Below are positions 1 to 9,999 of a stretch of 64,000 nt of DNA, in pieces. This DNA comes from Periconia sp. R9002 (lineage: Eukaryota > Ascomycota > Dothideomycetes > Pleosporales > Periconiaceae): assembly GCA_023627715.1 (NCBI GenBank), contig JAMAHW010000003.1, forward strand, positions 800,852-864,851, in the 5' to 3' direction. The notes beneath the pieces were generated by a model that was not told the DNA's origin, did no database searches, and was given only the letters and a program-made list of their open reading frames with translations. Made by a program: the position numbers and the translations under genes. The stretch's first letter is position 1; every line of letters starts with the position of its first letter.

Positions 1-124
1 GGACAGCTTCAGCACTCCTCGACGCGCTGCGTGAAATACATACTATCATGAATCACAGCCAAATAGGACCCCCGCGACTTTTTATCTCACACTACGCAAT
101 TGAATACTTCTCGTAGCACTAATC

Positions 125-2036
125 ATGGCGAATGGTCGAAAATTGAATAATTTTCCGATGATTTCTTGCCTCTGCCGTCCTTGTTCACGAGTTATATTGC
201 CCTTGAGAACTAGGAGTGCCTTCACAGAATTTACTCGTTCTCTGGCTAGTCAATCAAGGGGGGAATCTTCTAAACTATTTGAGTATACATCTGGACGATG
301 GATGTTTGTCAGTCTCATTCTTTCTAAGCCGACAATCATCACTGACTGTAGACTGGAGTTACAATGATGCGCTGAGACATTCTGAAAGAAAACGCGTCTT
401 CAATGTACCCGAATTCAAGCGCCTTGCTGCTGCATCCGTCAATCAAAACGCAGAAGATGTCGCTCGTTTTGAGAAGCTAGCTGAAGGGGGTTTCAATCGA
501 ACGTTCCTTATCACAATGCGTGATGGATTTCAGTTCGTTGGGCGCATTCCCTATCCAGTTACCGAACCAAAGGACCTAGTCATAGCCAGCGAAGTCGCGA
601 CGATGGATTTTCTCCGTTCACATGGCATACCTGTGCCCAAGGTCTACGGTTACTCTGCCACATCGGACAACGCTGCGGGCACTGAACATATCTTCATGGA
701 ACTCGTCCGGGGAACGAATTTAGGCGACATCTGGTTTGACATGCCCGAAAAAGCAAGGATCACCGTCATCACCAAACTCGTCGAGTTGGAGTCTCGACTA
801 TTTGCTCTTCGATTTCCGGCAAGTGGAAGTCTTTACTACACCAAGGATCTGCAAGCTGGCTATAACAGGGTTGAGATTCCTACCACCGATTGTGCGCACG
901 AGAGTCGCTTTTGCATTGGTCCTGATACAACATACGGCTTATGGTATGGAAAAAGACTCAGTCTCCAGGTTGATCGTGGTCCACGTATGTATCAGCCCTA
1001 TTATTGATATATTCAGATGCAATATCTATCAACGATCTGCTCTGAATTAGCTCAATCTATGTTAGCAATTGTAACTAATTCTCCACAAGACACAGACCCA
1101 GCAGCCGCTCTTATAGCGGGTGCTAAGAAAGAGATTGCATACTTGAAGAAATTTGGAAAATCGCTTCACCCTTTTCAACGGCTGTACAGAGAGACTTACA
1201 ATTATCAAAAACAATCGCATTTGGAGCAAGTGAACAGCCTGGAAAAATACTTGCAAATCGCGCCTTTTCTCATACCGGACGGCAACAACACTCTTACACA
1301 ACCAACGATAAGGCATTCTGACCTCCAACCCAATAATGTATTCGTCTCGGATAACCTTGAGATTACCGGCCTGATTGATTGGCAACACTGCGCAATACTC
1401 CCACTCTTTCTGCAATGCGCGATCCCAAACAGCTTCCAGAACTACGGCGACAACGTCTCAGAATCGCTGACACTCCCAAAATTACCACAAAATTTCGACG
1501 AGTTGAGCGAAAGAGAACAATATGAGCAAGTTTTGCTCTTGCGTAAGCGTCAGCTTCACTATTTCTACGTCAGAATGACCGCCAAGCTGAACTCGACGCA
1601 CTACGATGCCCTGACGCACAATTTCAGCACGCTGAGGCGCAAGCTCTTTCATCACGCAAGTAACCACTGGGAAGGCGATAACGTGACATTAAAAACCGAC
1701 CTTATCCAGCTCACAAAGAACTGGTCGAAGATGGTCAGTTCCAATCCGAGCGGAGCGACGCCTCCGTGCCCCCTCACCTTCCCGGAAGACGAGGCAAGCG
1801 ACTGTCTGCGCCTGTATTCAGCACAGGTTGAGGCGGACGAGCAACTCCAGACTTGCAGGGATGTTATCGGGGTCGGGCCTGAAGGATGGGTGCCCTCGGA
1901 TCAGTATGAGGAGGCTAGACAACGCGAACGTCAGTTGAAAGTCGATGCGCTTGATGCACCTGGGCCCGAGGGGGAAAAAGCGGTGCTATGCGAGCATTGG
2001 ATTTTCGATGACTTTGATGAGGAGGAGTATTCGTAG
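125..2036 (+). CDS. AIM9-like aminoglycoside-phosphotransferase-fold protein, likely mitochondrial
   Basis: Three exons are inferred: 125-303, 359-984 and 1066-2036 (or 1051-2036), giving about 591-596 residues. The first junction restores the motif FEYTSGRWIYND, typical of the fungal Altered Inheritance of Mitochondria 9 / APH family; the intron is 55 nt with a CTGAC branch-like site. The kinase-like fold shows an N-lobe (KLAEGGFNRTF), a catalytic loop HSDLQPNNVFV (Brenner-type HxDxxxxN) and GLIDWQH as the metal-binding segment. The first 40 residues are rich in Arg, Ser and Cys with few acids, consistent with a mitochondrial presequence. A substrate is not established for the family, so kinase activity is inference. 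Two in-frame acceptors 15 nt apart leave the third exon start open. Confidence 0.85.
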
Positions 2037-2412
2037 TAGGTGGTATGGCTAAGTAGGTGCAACGTTCTACATTCAATTACAAGAAAGTTAAAATGGGGGT
2101 TCATTAATTCAATAGATGAATAGTGGCATATCACATAATCAAGAGAGAAAACGCCTCTCGATATTGTCAACCTCCTGTAAGGCTGGCTGACTATGTACAT
2201 TATGATGCAACAGCTATTTGCAAAGACACGACGTTATTTCAGGAGCAGAATCTAGTTTAGGAAAATTTTGGGGTTGAAGAGTATCATGTATAGTGTGCTA
2301 CGCAAGGAGGTTTGTACACGGTAGTTATTTAGAAAGAAAAAAGATACAGTCACTCAGGTATAGTACATTTGTTTATCCGAATATCAATTGATTACATTGA
2401 ACCATGAAAAGA
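2037..2412. other. Intergenic, nothing recognised
   Basis: AT-rich stretch downstream of the phosphotransferase-like gene. I see no gene, RNA or repeat. It probably holds the 3' untranslated ends of the two converging genes. Confidence 0.5.
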
Positions 2413-2418
2413 GCATTC

Positions 2419-2517
2419 TTTACGCCACGTTCCCTGCCAGCGTCCGTCCGTCCTTCGCAAACTGCTCTACCCAGGCAACGATTCCCTCAGCCGTCGCCCG
2501 TTCTCCCTCCCGAATGA
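2419..2517 (-). pseudogene. Duplicated 3' tail of the neighbouring gene
   Basis: Read on the minus strand, this stretch encodes a tail containing TAEGIVAW, then EQFAKDGRTLAGNVA and a stop. It closely matches the C-terminus of the gene at 2553-3287 (TAEGIVAW, then DQFAQQGRKLEGIVA and stop). The similarity runs a few bases past both stop codons (ATTCTTTA preceding each on the plus strand). The offset between copies is 134 bp. This is a local tandem duplication of about 100-130 bp at the gene's 3' end, and the copy has no start codon of its own. Confidence 0.75.
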
Positions 2518-2552
2518 ATAATTGATTTCATTGGGATAGAGAAAGAAATTCT

Positions 2553-3287
2553 TTAAGCCACTATTCCCTCCAGCTTCCGTCCTTGCTGGGCAAATTGGTC
2601 TACGATCCAAGCGACTATCCCCTCAGCCGTCTCTCGTTCGTGTTCCCGGAAGTATCCCTTGGGGATTATCTTCAGTAAGGTCAGGGACTTGCAGTCCAAA
2701 ATCTGCTCAAAGCGGTAGCGCTGGATGAGGTAATCCACCGGATGGTGGAGTTGGCGCCAGAAGAAGACCAAATTTAGCTCTTTCAAGCCCTTGCAGCTTG
2801 ATGCAAGCTCCAGATCTCGGTTCACTGGGAGACCTTGGGGAAACAGATCAAAGCAATCAAATTGCAAGGATCGAACATTCTTTCGGCCGGCGTCGATTGA
2901 GTCCAAGAAACGACAAAGATACTGGTTATCGGCAATGGACCTAGTCCTGAACTTGACGTCGCGGATCAAGACCGGCGTCATCTCACGCTTGGTTTGCTTG
3001 GATACCAGGACACAGGCTGGTAGAAATCGTGGCCGAGCCGCCAGATCGTGAATGAACGGACGTATTATGATATTGTCTCCAACTTCCTCAGTGATCACGT
3101 TCTCCCAGATCTTCTCCCTCACCTCAAGAGGGAGTTTCATGATTGGGGCAACTGGCCAAGGCTTGAACCCTAGCATCATCATGGACTCTTCCAGTGACGG
3201 GAAATCGCTGGCTTGTGGTCGAGGTTGGTATCGAACCGTGGGGGGCGTGGCTCGTCGTGGATCATCTTTGATGAGAATGACCGGCAT
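2553..3287 (-). CDS. Uncharacterised fungal protein with LPLEVREKIWE motif (copy A)
   Basis: Single exon of 244 residues starting at the ATG at 3287 (MPVILIKDDPRR). The open frame extends further upstream only through a TTG. The segment LPLEVREKIWENV near residue 75 is the short helix that opens many fungal F-box-like and '2EXR'-type proteins; no enzyme motif is visible. It shares layout and local sequence with the gene at 4412-5304 (LPLEVREKIWE, RFLDS/SFLDS, NVRSL/HVRSL, VNRDLELA/VNKDLALV), so the two are paralogues. The 3' tail is duplicated just downstream. Function unknown; a substrate-adaptor role would be speculation. Confidence 0.7.
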   Translation of the reverse strand: MPVILIKDDPRRATPPTVRYQPRPQASDFPSLEESMMMLGFKPWPVAPIMKLPLEVREKIWENVITEEVGDNIIIRPFIHDLAARPRFLPACVLVSKQTKREMTPVLIRDVKFRTRSIADNQYLCRFLDSIDAGRKNVRSLQFDCFDLFPQGLPVNRDLELASSCKGLKELNLVFFWRQLHHPVDYLIQRYRFEQILDCKSLTLLKIIPKGYFREHERETAEGIVAWIVDQFAQQGRKLEGIVA

Positions 3288-4411
3288 TTCTGTTGGGTTT
3301 TTTTTCGGTTTGTTTTGTATAAGGGAATCCAAGAAGGTTGTGGTAAGGTTGTGGTCGAAAGGTGTAGTGGTAGAGTTCTGCTCTGAAAAAAAATGGAAGT
3401 AAACTATATAACATGTTAATATATCCCCGAAGCCTGAGTCTTCGTTTGTTCACCATGCCTCCCTTCGTTTATTCATGATGCCTCATTGGTTCACAATGTT
3501 TGATATCAAACTTGAACAATACCCAAGCCCTTTCACCACTTTCGATCAGCATTCAAGACTAGTTGCTGCTAAGGTCATGCAGGGAATAGTAGAGTCTACC
3601 CGATTTATATAAGCACGGATGTTAATGCACTATACGCAGCAGCCGCGATCGTCAGAACTTCGATTATCTGCTGTGGGATGTTCTATCCAGCCCGATTGGC
3701 TCAATGTATATTCCCATGGCTTACATATATTGCAGATGTGACATTGATTTAGCGTTAGTGTAGTTCTTGGGCTGACGTGTGTACCCTTTTTTGACAGATG
3801 ATGTTTATGGGTAGCTCGTTTGACTGGAGTCGGTAACGAAAATGGGCTGATCATCCGATGCAACACGCGAACAGGAGCCGACATTGTGTCGCCTACTTTG
3901 TGATCTAATAAAACACGTCTTAATTCTGTATGGTTTGACTGGAGATTGCGCCCGGCGTGTCGTATATGTAATTGGCGAAAAGTGTATGAGAGCGATAACC
4001 TGTATTGCGAACCCGCCTGAACTGATCTTTGTTGAGATTCTCCTCCATTGTTGATTAAAGCACATTGTACATGGATGGCGGGGGTAAGCAGCCATAGCGT
4101 AATTGTGCCATCAGGATATGAATGGCAGAGCACAATAATGGGAAGTAAGTGTCAGTGTCCGGCTCTGTCGAAAACCCTATCGAGAGGTCTGGATTCTGGT
4201 GTCACAATTCCTCAATTAACATCAATTGATAATGTTTATACCGTCGCAGGCTCCTCCAGTAGTCAAATTCCTATCACCAAAGATACCCATGCGAATCATT
4301 CCATGTATCGAAAGAAGAATACACCGTCGAATAGCAATGTCGTATCAGCCCCAACATAATTGACCACGGAAATGCCACGGAAATTTCCAGGCTGTGGACG
4401 TGCGCACGGCA
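3288..4411. other. Intergenic between paralogues, nothing recognised
   Basis: Several short overlapping open frames exist on the minus strand (longest 167 codons at 3630-4133), but none has domain signatures or convincing composition. A poly-T run lies at 3299-3306 upstream of copy A. Confidence 0.45.
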
Positions 4412-5304
4412 TCATGCCGTGTACAAGGACGCCATCTGAGTTGTGTTGAAGTATGAGCGATGAGTTTGGTACACCACAACAACATCTTGCCCACGGGATT
4501 TGAACTCATTTTTAACATATGCGCAGAATTTGTCAAATCCCTCATTGCCCCAATTGCGACGAGGCCGTCTCCTACCGAAGAAGAACAAGCGTTTAAGAGA
4601 CTTGCAAGTTAAAAGCATCTCGGCACATTTTCGTCCGGAGAAAATATCAATCAATCTAGAGGTATACGGTTAGAAGAATCTGAAGACAAAAGTAGAACCT
4701 AATTTTAGACTTACGCTTTTAATTCATCCTTGTACATGGTGATATAGATAACACGTAGACCAGGGCAGGTAGCTACCAGCGCCAAGTCTTTATTGACTTG
4801 AGCAAACTTCCCAGAATCCCAGAAATAGTCGAAATGGAGAGAGCGAACGTGGTTCCTTCCCCCACCAGGAACGGAATCGAGGAAGGACCGAAGCCACAGG
4901 TCATCCTTCAAGGATTCAATTTTGAAGCACATAGTCCGGATCAGTACCTGGACTACCTCTTCAAGAATTTGCTTTGACAACAAAGCGCAATTCTGGAGAA
5001 ACCCTGGGCGCAAGATGGGACGGCTGACATTCGAGCATATCCTGACCAGCCTGATCGGCCTGTCGTGGTAAAGTACCACTTCCCAGATCTTCTCTCGCAC
5101 TTCGAGCGGAAGTCGAAGCAGTGACGGAAGAGGAGACTTCGGGAAACCTGAAATTCTCAAGACTTCGAAAGCAATCGTCAGGCCTTCGATAGAGAGGAGA
5201 AATTTGGACAGTGGGGGCGGATCCGATGATTTGACAGGCGCTGTGGTGCATCCGCTACGACGGCAGAATCGGCTCATGTTTCTGATTGAAGATCGATCAA
5301 GCAT
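4412..5304 (-). CDS. Uncharacterised fungal protein with LPLEVREKIWE motif (copy B)
   Basis: Two exons: 5304-4715 and 4655-4412, joined by a 59-nt intron (GTAAGT donor, CTCTAG acceptor) with phase 2 on both sides; 277 residues. Residues around 68-80 read LRLPLEVREKIWEV, then comes the region shared with copy A (ILRPGFLQN, VLIRTMCF, SFLDSV, HVRSLHFDYF, VNKDLALVATC). The second exon gives a basic C-terminus (GRRRPRRNWG). An internal Met at 5277 could be the true start. Copy A has no matching intron, so the two have diverged in structure. No catalytic motif is visible. Confidence 0.68.
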
Positions 5305-6130
5305 ATGAAATATTACTTGTGGTTGAAGGTAAACCAGGTAGGGTCGGGCTAGCTATATAAGTTTTAGCAGACGATCGCTGCGTTTGAGCACTGAAAAAGT
5401 GAATATCAAACGCGCAAGAGGCTGAGTTTTTTGCTACCTGGTCCCGGGCGAGAGGGTTGAGTTTGGCCCATGTTGGTGAATTTCTTTGCAGGGGCATTAT
5501 TCCTCCTCATCCTGGTAGCATAACCAGTTTCAAATGTACGAAGTGATGCTATACTTTTCTTGATAGTTCTCTGATCTTTATAATGAATTTGGAGTTGATT
5601 GCTGCTCAATTTGCCTCAATACTGCAGCTTGCTCGCACAGCAAACTTCTCCACAGACAACGCTCTAGTTTGCAAGATTTCAATTGTCTATCGTTTGCCAA
5701 AGAGTTTTCCCAGTCAAGATGATTAGCTAAAGCAATCCAGAGCTCCTTTCTGTAGTCAAGTTCAATAATTGGATCGTCAAACGTGCATCTCGAAGTTGAG
5801 CAACATTGCTTGTCTAGGTGTGCATCTCCTCAGACGATCGATTTTTGATGTCCTTATTGTAGAATCAATGCATATCAATCTCGGCCAAAGTACGGATGCA
5901 GGGATAATGTAGACAGTAAGTACCAAGCAGCGCGTAGTAGAGCGGATAGAGACCATGGGAGACATGTTTCATTAAACAATGGTATGATTATATGAGATAT
6001 AATCTAGAAAATAAGAAATTGCTACAAACGAGGCATGAATACCAATCATGCAAATCGAATATCCCATAGAAATCGCCGTTCTGCCAATAAAGCCTCACTA
6101 ATACCTTTCAAGGTCGTACCTCGTACACGA
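5305..6130. other. Intergenic, nothing recognised
   Basis: No supported gene. Small minus-strand open frames (for example 5406-5609) lack any recognisable signature. This stretch should hold the copy B promoter and the 3' end of the IST1 gene. Confidence 0.45.
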
Positions 6131-7183
6131 TCATCGCTTCAACTGAGCGAATCTCTTCGCTAACTCATCCACATCCGGAATTTTACCGCCAGGCCCATCA
6201 TCCTTCTTGGCTGGTTTCTTAGTTTCTGCCTTGCTTAACTTTGCTGCGGCACTACCTGGAAGCTTTAACTTGGGTGCCACATTGTCTGTGCTCGGGCTGG
6301 GCGGCACGACTCTCAGCGGGCTCTGCGGCCCAAATTTCTTCGGCGGTGTAGCTTTGACGAGTTCCTCTTCCTCATCTGCTTTTGAGGGCTTGGCCTTGCC
6401 CGGCTCAGCTTCTAATGCAGGTTCAACCTCGCCATCCGCCTCCTCTGCTACGCCGCCCGACGGCTCGTCATCATCTTCATCTGCTGGAGTATCTTCCTCT
6501 CCGAACGGGACTCCGTAGAATCGCGCAATCTCTGTGAGATAAGCGTCTACCAGTTCTTCCTTTGGTGTTTCTACCCTCAACTTCTTGATCACTTTCTCTG
6601 CAACGCCCTCGCCTTCCATGCTTGCAAGCGCAACGTCCTTGCCAAACTTCTCTACTAGCAGCGCACGTACTGCATGTAGCTCCTTGATATCTGTTCGCGG
6701 TGCAGCATATATGATACTTCGGACGGCCTCCTCTAAGGCAGGATCTAGCGGTATTTGGGTGGAGGCGCCTCCTGAGGGCGAGATGGGTGGGTCGAGGAGC
6801 TGGGAGCGGGCAAGTAATAGTTCACAGTAAAGCTCGAGGATCTCGTGCAGTTCAGTCGTGATGTCGGATCGTATAATATTCTCAACGCGTATCCTTGCGG
6901 ATTGGATCTTGTTGGCCTGGTAATCAGGGATTGTAAGTATGGTTGATTGGTGCCTACAGTACAGAAGGTAGCGAGGAAGCGCATAGAGAACACATACCTC
7001 AAGAAGATGTGCCATTTCTCTTCGTTGTTGCTTTGCTTTCGCCGTATCCTTTGCCTGAACCATTCGAAGCCTAGATATTGAGAGTTTGAGCTGTACTTTG
7101 AGCCTCGTCTGCCTAACATTAGTACTCCGATCAAACAGAAGGTCAGGAAGAAGACAAACCACGAGAGGAGCTGCAGGCGCCAT
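6131..7183 (-). CDS. IST1: IST1-like regulator of Vps4 (ESCRT-III family)
   Basis: Three exons: 7183-7160 (only 24 nt), 7108-6998 and 6916-6131; 306 residues. Intron 1 has a TACTAATG branch site and restores TRLKVQLKLSISRLRMVQ; intron 2 restores MAHLLEANKIQSARIRVEN. These are hallmark segments of the Ist1 domain (residues about 9-175), a helical ESCRT-III-like fold that binds Vps4 and Did2 and tunes multivesicular-body sorting at endosomes. The remainder is an acidic, Ala/Pro/Lys-rich linker ending in DVDELAKRFAQLKR, which fits the C-terminal MIT-interacting motif used to dock on Vps4. Length is close to other fungal IST1 proteins. Confidence 0.93.
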   Translation of the reverse strand: MAPAAPLVVCLLPDLLFDRSTNVRQTRLKVQLKLSISRLRMVQAKDTAKAKQQRREMAHLLEVCVLYALPRYLLYCRHQSTILTIPDYQANKIQSARIRVENIIRSDITTELHEILELYCELLLARSQLLDPPISPSGGASTQIPLDPALEEAVRSIIYAAPRTDIKELHAVRALLVEKFGKDVALASMEGEGVAEKVIKKLRVETPKEELVDAYLTEIARFYGVPFGEEDTPADEDDDEPSGGVAEEADGEVEPALEAEPGKAKPSKADEEEELVKATPPKKFGPQSPLRVVPPSPSTDNVAPKLKLPGSAAAKLSKAETKKPAKKDDGPGGKIPDVDELAKRFAQLKR

Positions 7184-7508
7184 GATGAGAGAGCGTAAAG
7201 ACTTATGACAGGATTTTTATTTCTTTCTTCTGAGGCGGTTCAAATTGTTACTATGAGGGAGCGTGATAGGGAGACCTAGGCAGTTGTCGAGGTCGTGGAA
7301 CCAAGCTTCATGTGGGGTGAGCTGCGGGGTGGCATTTTGTGGCTGATGCGTGGCGAGTGATGTGGCGCAAGCTCTTGTTCGTAGACCATTCAGAATGGAA
7401 TATATCAGCAAGGTTTGGCTACATAGACGTGAACTTTTTTTACTTTAAAAGCAACCTCGCAGTCAACAGGTTCTCATGAGGAAATTCCGAAGGCCGAAGG
7501 GCAGTCTA
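7184..7508. other. Intergenic, nothing recognised
   Basis: Short gap upstream of IST1 holding its promoter and the 3' end of the glucanase gene; no further element recognised. Confidence 0.4.
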
Positions 7509-8472
7509 TCAAGCACTCAAACAACCGTTGCTACTATCCTCGACGAACACACCCCCATAAATTTGGCCCTCACTTCCTCGTATCCGCTCCTGGTAGCCGT
7601 CAAACACCACTGTCTCGGTTTCTGTAGGCTTCTTTGCAATGCCTAGCTGTAACTGCCCACCTCCACTGTTGTCATTCTTCAACTTCTCCGTTCCTGCATG
7701 CAGTTCCTCGTTTCCACTACTATAGAATACTTGTAAGGTACTACACATCAATCAGCAAATCATTCCAGAATAAGGAGCGCCGCACTCACTCGTTAGCATA
7801 ATCAAGCTGCACCGCAAAATTCTGCCACTCATCAAAAAGAATGGGGGCGCGAAACACAATCTCATTCTGCCTCCCCTGCACCTTCCACGACTCCCTCTCC
7901 TCCTTCGTATCCTCTCCGGTCCCACCATCTACCTTAAGCACCACGCCGCCCACGAAAGTAAACTGATTGCCTGCATAATCCGATCTTTCATGCCACACAT
8001 TCATATATTCATGACTCAAATTCAAAGGTCTTGCCGAATCCTGTCGAATACTCCAGTGAAATGTAACAACACCATTGTCAGCTGGGTCAGCGCCGATGTC
8101 GTTCTTGTCGTCCTTGAGAAGGAGCCCTGCACGCCTGAAGCCAAGCTGAAGATTGCCGCCGCCTGGTCGAAAAAGAGATCTGTCGTTGATGGTCACTTCC
8201 AAGGGTTTGTTGTGAAACGGTGTGTCAAATCGTGAGTGTGAGGTGTTGGGTAGGAGGAGGATGGAGGACCAGGTGAGATTCTCCCCTTTGACGTAGGTAG
8301 GGCTGTATGGGGATGCAGTAGTGTCGAAAGTGGAAAGGGTTTGGTTTTGAAGCACGCGGCCGTCGAATATCACAGGGCATTTGATGTTGCTGGGTCGGTG
8401 ATGAGAAAGATATGGGGGCGCCGATGAGGCTAGCGAAAAGAGACCGAAGAAGATTGCCAATCGAGGATTCAT
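7509..8472 (-). CDS. Secreted GH131-like beta-glucanase
   Basis: Two exons: 8472-7790 and 7740-7509; the 49-nt intron has GTGAGT and GTGTAG ends, phase 2. Product 304 residues. A signal peptide is evident (MNPRLAIFFGLFSLASSAP). The mature part opens with CPVIFDGR, followed by VKGENLTWSSILLLP, LEVTINDRSLFRPGG and NLQLGFRRAGLLL, which I recognise as the glycoside hydrolase family 131 catalytic pattern. Characterised family members cleave beta-1,3/1,6- and beta-1,4-glucans outside the cell. Several NxT/S sites (NQT, NLT, NTS, NLS) suggest glycosylation. Family assignment is from memory of motifs; a related polysaccharide lyase fold would be the main alternative. Confidence 0.75.
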
Positions 8473-9414
8473 GGTGGCGTAGGCGGGAATGATGATGAGG
8501 CAATGGAGAAATTTATCGTGTAACTCTTCTGTTAAAAAGAGAAACAGAATTTAGAGGGGCTTTTTGAGTTATGAAGGGAACGAAACCTTCTAGAACGGGG
8601 ATTGTGGCTTGATATCCAATCTGCATATATTAAAAAGGCTTATATTAACCGGAAGCATCGTTTGTTAACCCGTAGACCCGGATTTCTCAAAGAACGCCAC
8701 TGCTAGATTTTTTGGAACTGTGATATTGACTAGGTTCGATCAATTTTTGGAGATGGGTTGTGGTAGAGCTGGGTGAGTTGCGAGTGCAGTGCTGTGAGGG
8801 TACTGTCGTATGACGAGCATAGTGAGAAAAATATAAATACAGCGATTAAAAGAGGCGGGACAAGGATGGTTCCTAGACTCAAGGGATACTGTTTTTCGTT
8901 CTGCATTAGACATACGAAGAAATGTACATGCCGCATAACCATTCCCCTGGTCTCTGAGCCTCTGCACATTGTCATCTCCTTCATCAGCCTTGGAATTCAC
9001 TGATACTCGTGAGTCGAGTTTCTCGTCTCCCTCGTAATAAAGAAAGCACGCTGGTGCGCTCCATTACAAATGAAAATGAACAATGATGCTGGTAACACGC
9101 TCGATAATAGAGAGGGGCAGCCGTAATAGTGATGTTGGGATTTACAATGTGACTTAACGCTGGTACGAAAGCACGAAAATTGTAGTTGAATCAGAAACAG
9201 AATAAAAAGGGGTATTTTGAAGTTATGCGTATGAGGTAAATGGCGGGTGATGGAGACAATGCTGGTCGATGATACGCTGTTTGGGCGATGTTGGGAGCCG
9301 TATTTGTAGTTGTAATTCAGTACCTGTTTAGAGTCAGTTTTGGCAATTCAAGCTAGATTGATCAAGACAAACATTGTGACCTTGGCGAGGTCTGACTGAA
9401 ATGAAAGAAAGTGC
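8473..9414. other. Intergenic, nothing recognised
   Basis: Upstream region of the glucanase and downstream region of the membrane protein. Small open frames near 8730-9000 occur on both strands and have no signature. Confidence 0.45.
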
Positions 9415-9999
9415 TCACCGGTAGTCCGGGCTCCTGCGACTGCCTCTCCTTGAGCGATAGTCGTCGTCGTGTTCCTCAATAACCTCCACAATGTCATCTC
9501 CCGGTCTCCGTGATTCCACAACGATACTCCTGCTCCTTGCTCTTGGAGGTGGCCTCCTCTCCTCCACAATGACAGTTGACCTGCCACCCGATTGCCTCGG
9601 ACTTCTGCTGTACTCGCGCACCTCGCTACGTCGCGAGCGTCCGGCATGTGAATTGGACTTCCGTCGGGGCCTCCGCACCACAAACTCCTCTTCTCCAGCT
9701 ATGGCCCCGCTGGTGCCGTTCCTGCCAGTATTGCCTTGTGTGACGGAGAACAAAAGCCATACGATCAGGATGAATCCGGTGACGCTGCCCAAAACGATGC
9801 CCACTACCGTGCCAGGCGTAGGACCGTCGATGCGGTAGTAGGTAGGAATAATGCCGGTTGTAATTTCTTGTCGCGAATCGATCACTCGTCCGGTGAGTGC
9901 CTCTCCCAGGTTCGAAGTCGACCGTTCGAGTGATTGGCGTGCTACTTGGTTGGGCGCATCGTTTCCGCGGATCGCAAGGCTGTCTATGGGAGGTGCCAT
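9415..9999 (-). CDS. Single-pass membrane protein with Arg/Ser-rich tail, uncharacterised
   Basis: The ATG at 9999 (MAPPIDSLAIRG) is preferred over an in-frame upstream Met at 10083, whose extension is Arg-rich and unlike this kind of protein; 194 residues. A polar N-terminal segment leads to one hydrophobic helix at about residues 69-88 (GTVVGIVLGSVTGFILIVWL), then a long basic tail rich in RS/SR and RRP, ending with an acidic patch (EVIEEHDDDY). Topology is likely N-out with a cytoplasmic basic tail. The layout resembles fungal Mid2/Axl2/SKG6-type single-pass proteins, but no diagnostic domain is visible. A GTGAGC donor overlaps the stop, so a further 3' exon is possible. Confidence 0.6.
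   Translation of the reverse strand: MAPPIDSLAIRGNDAPNQVARQSLERSTSNLGEALTGRVIDSRQEITTGIIPTYYRIDGPTPGTVVGIVLGSVTGFILIVWLLFSVTQGNTGRNGTSGAIAGEEEFVVRRPRRKSNSHAGRSRRSEVREYSRSPRQSGGRSTVIVEERRPPPRARSRSIVVESRRPGDDIVEVIEEHDDDYRSRRGSRRSPDYR

Noticed and set aside
3630..4133. 167-codon minus-strand ORF
   Set aside because: Overlaps another minus frame, with no domain signature or convincing composition.
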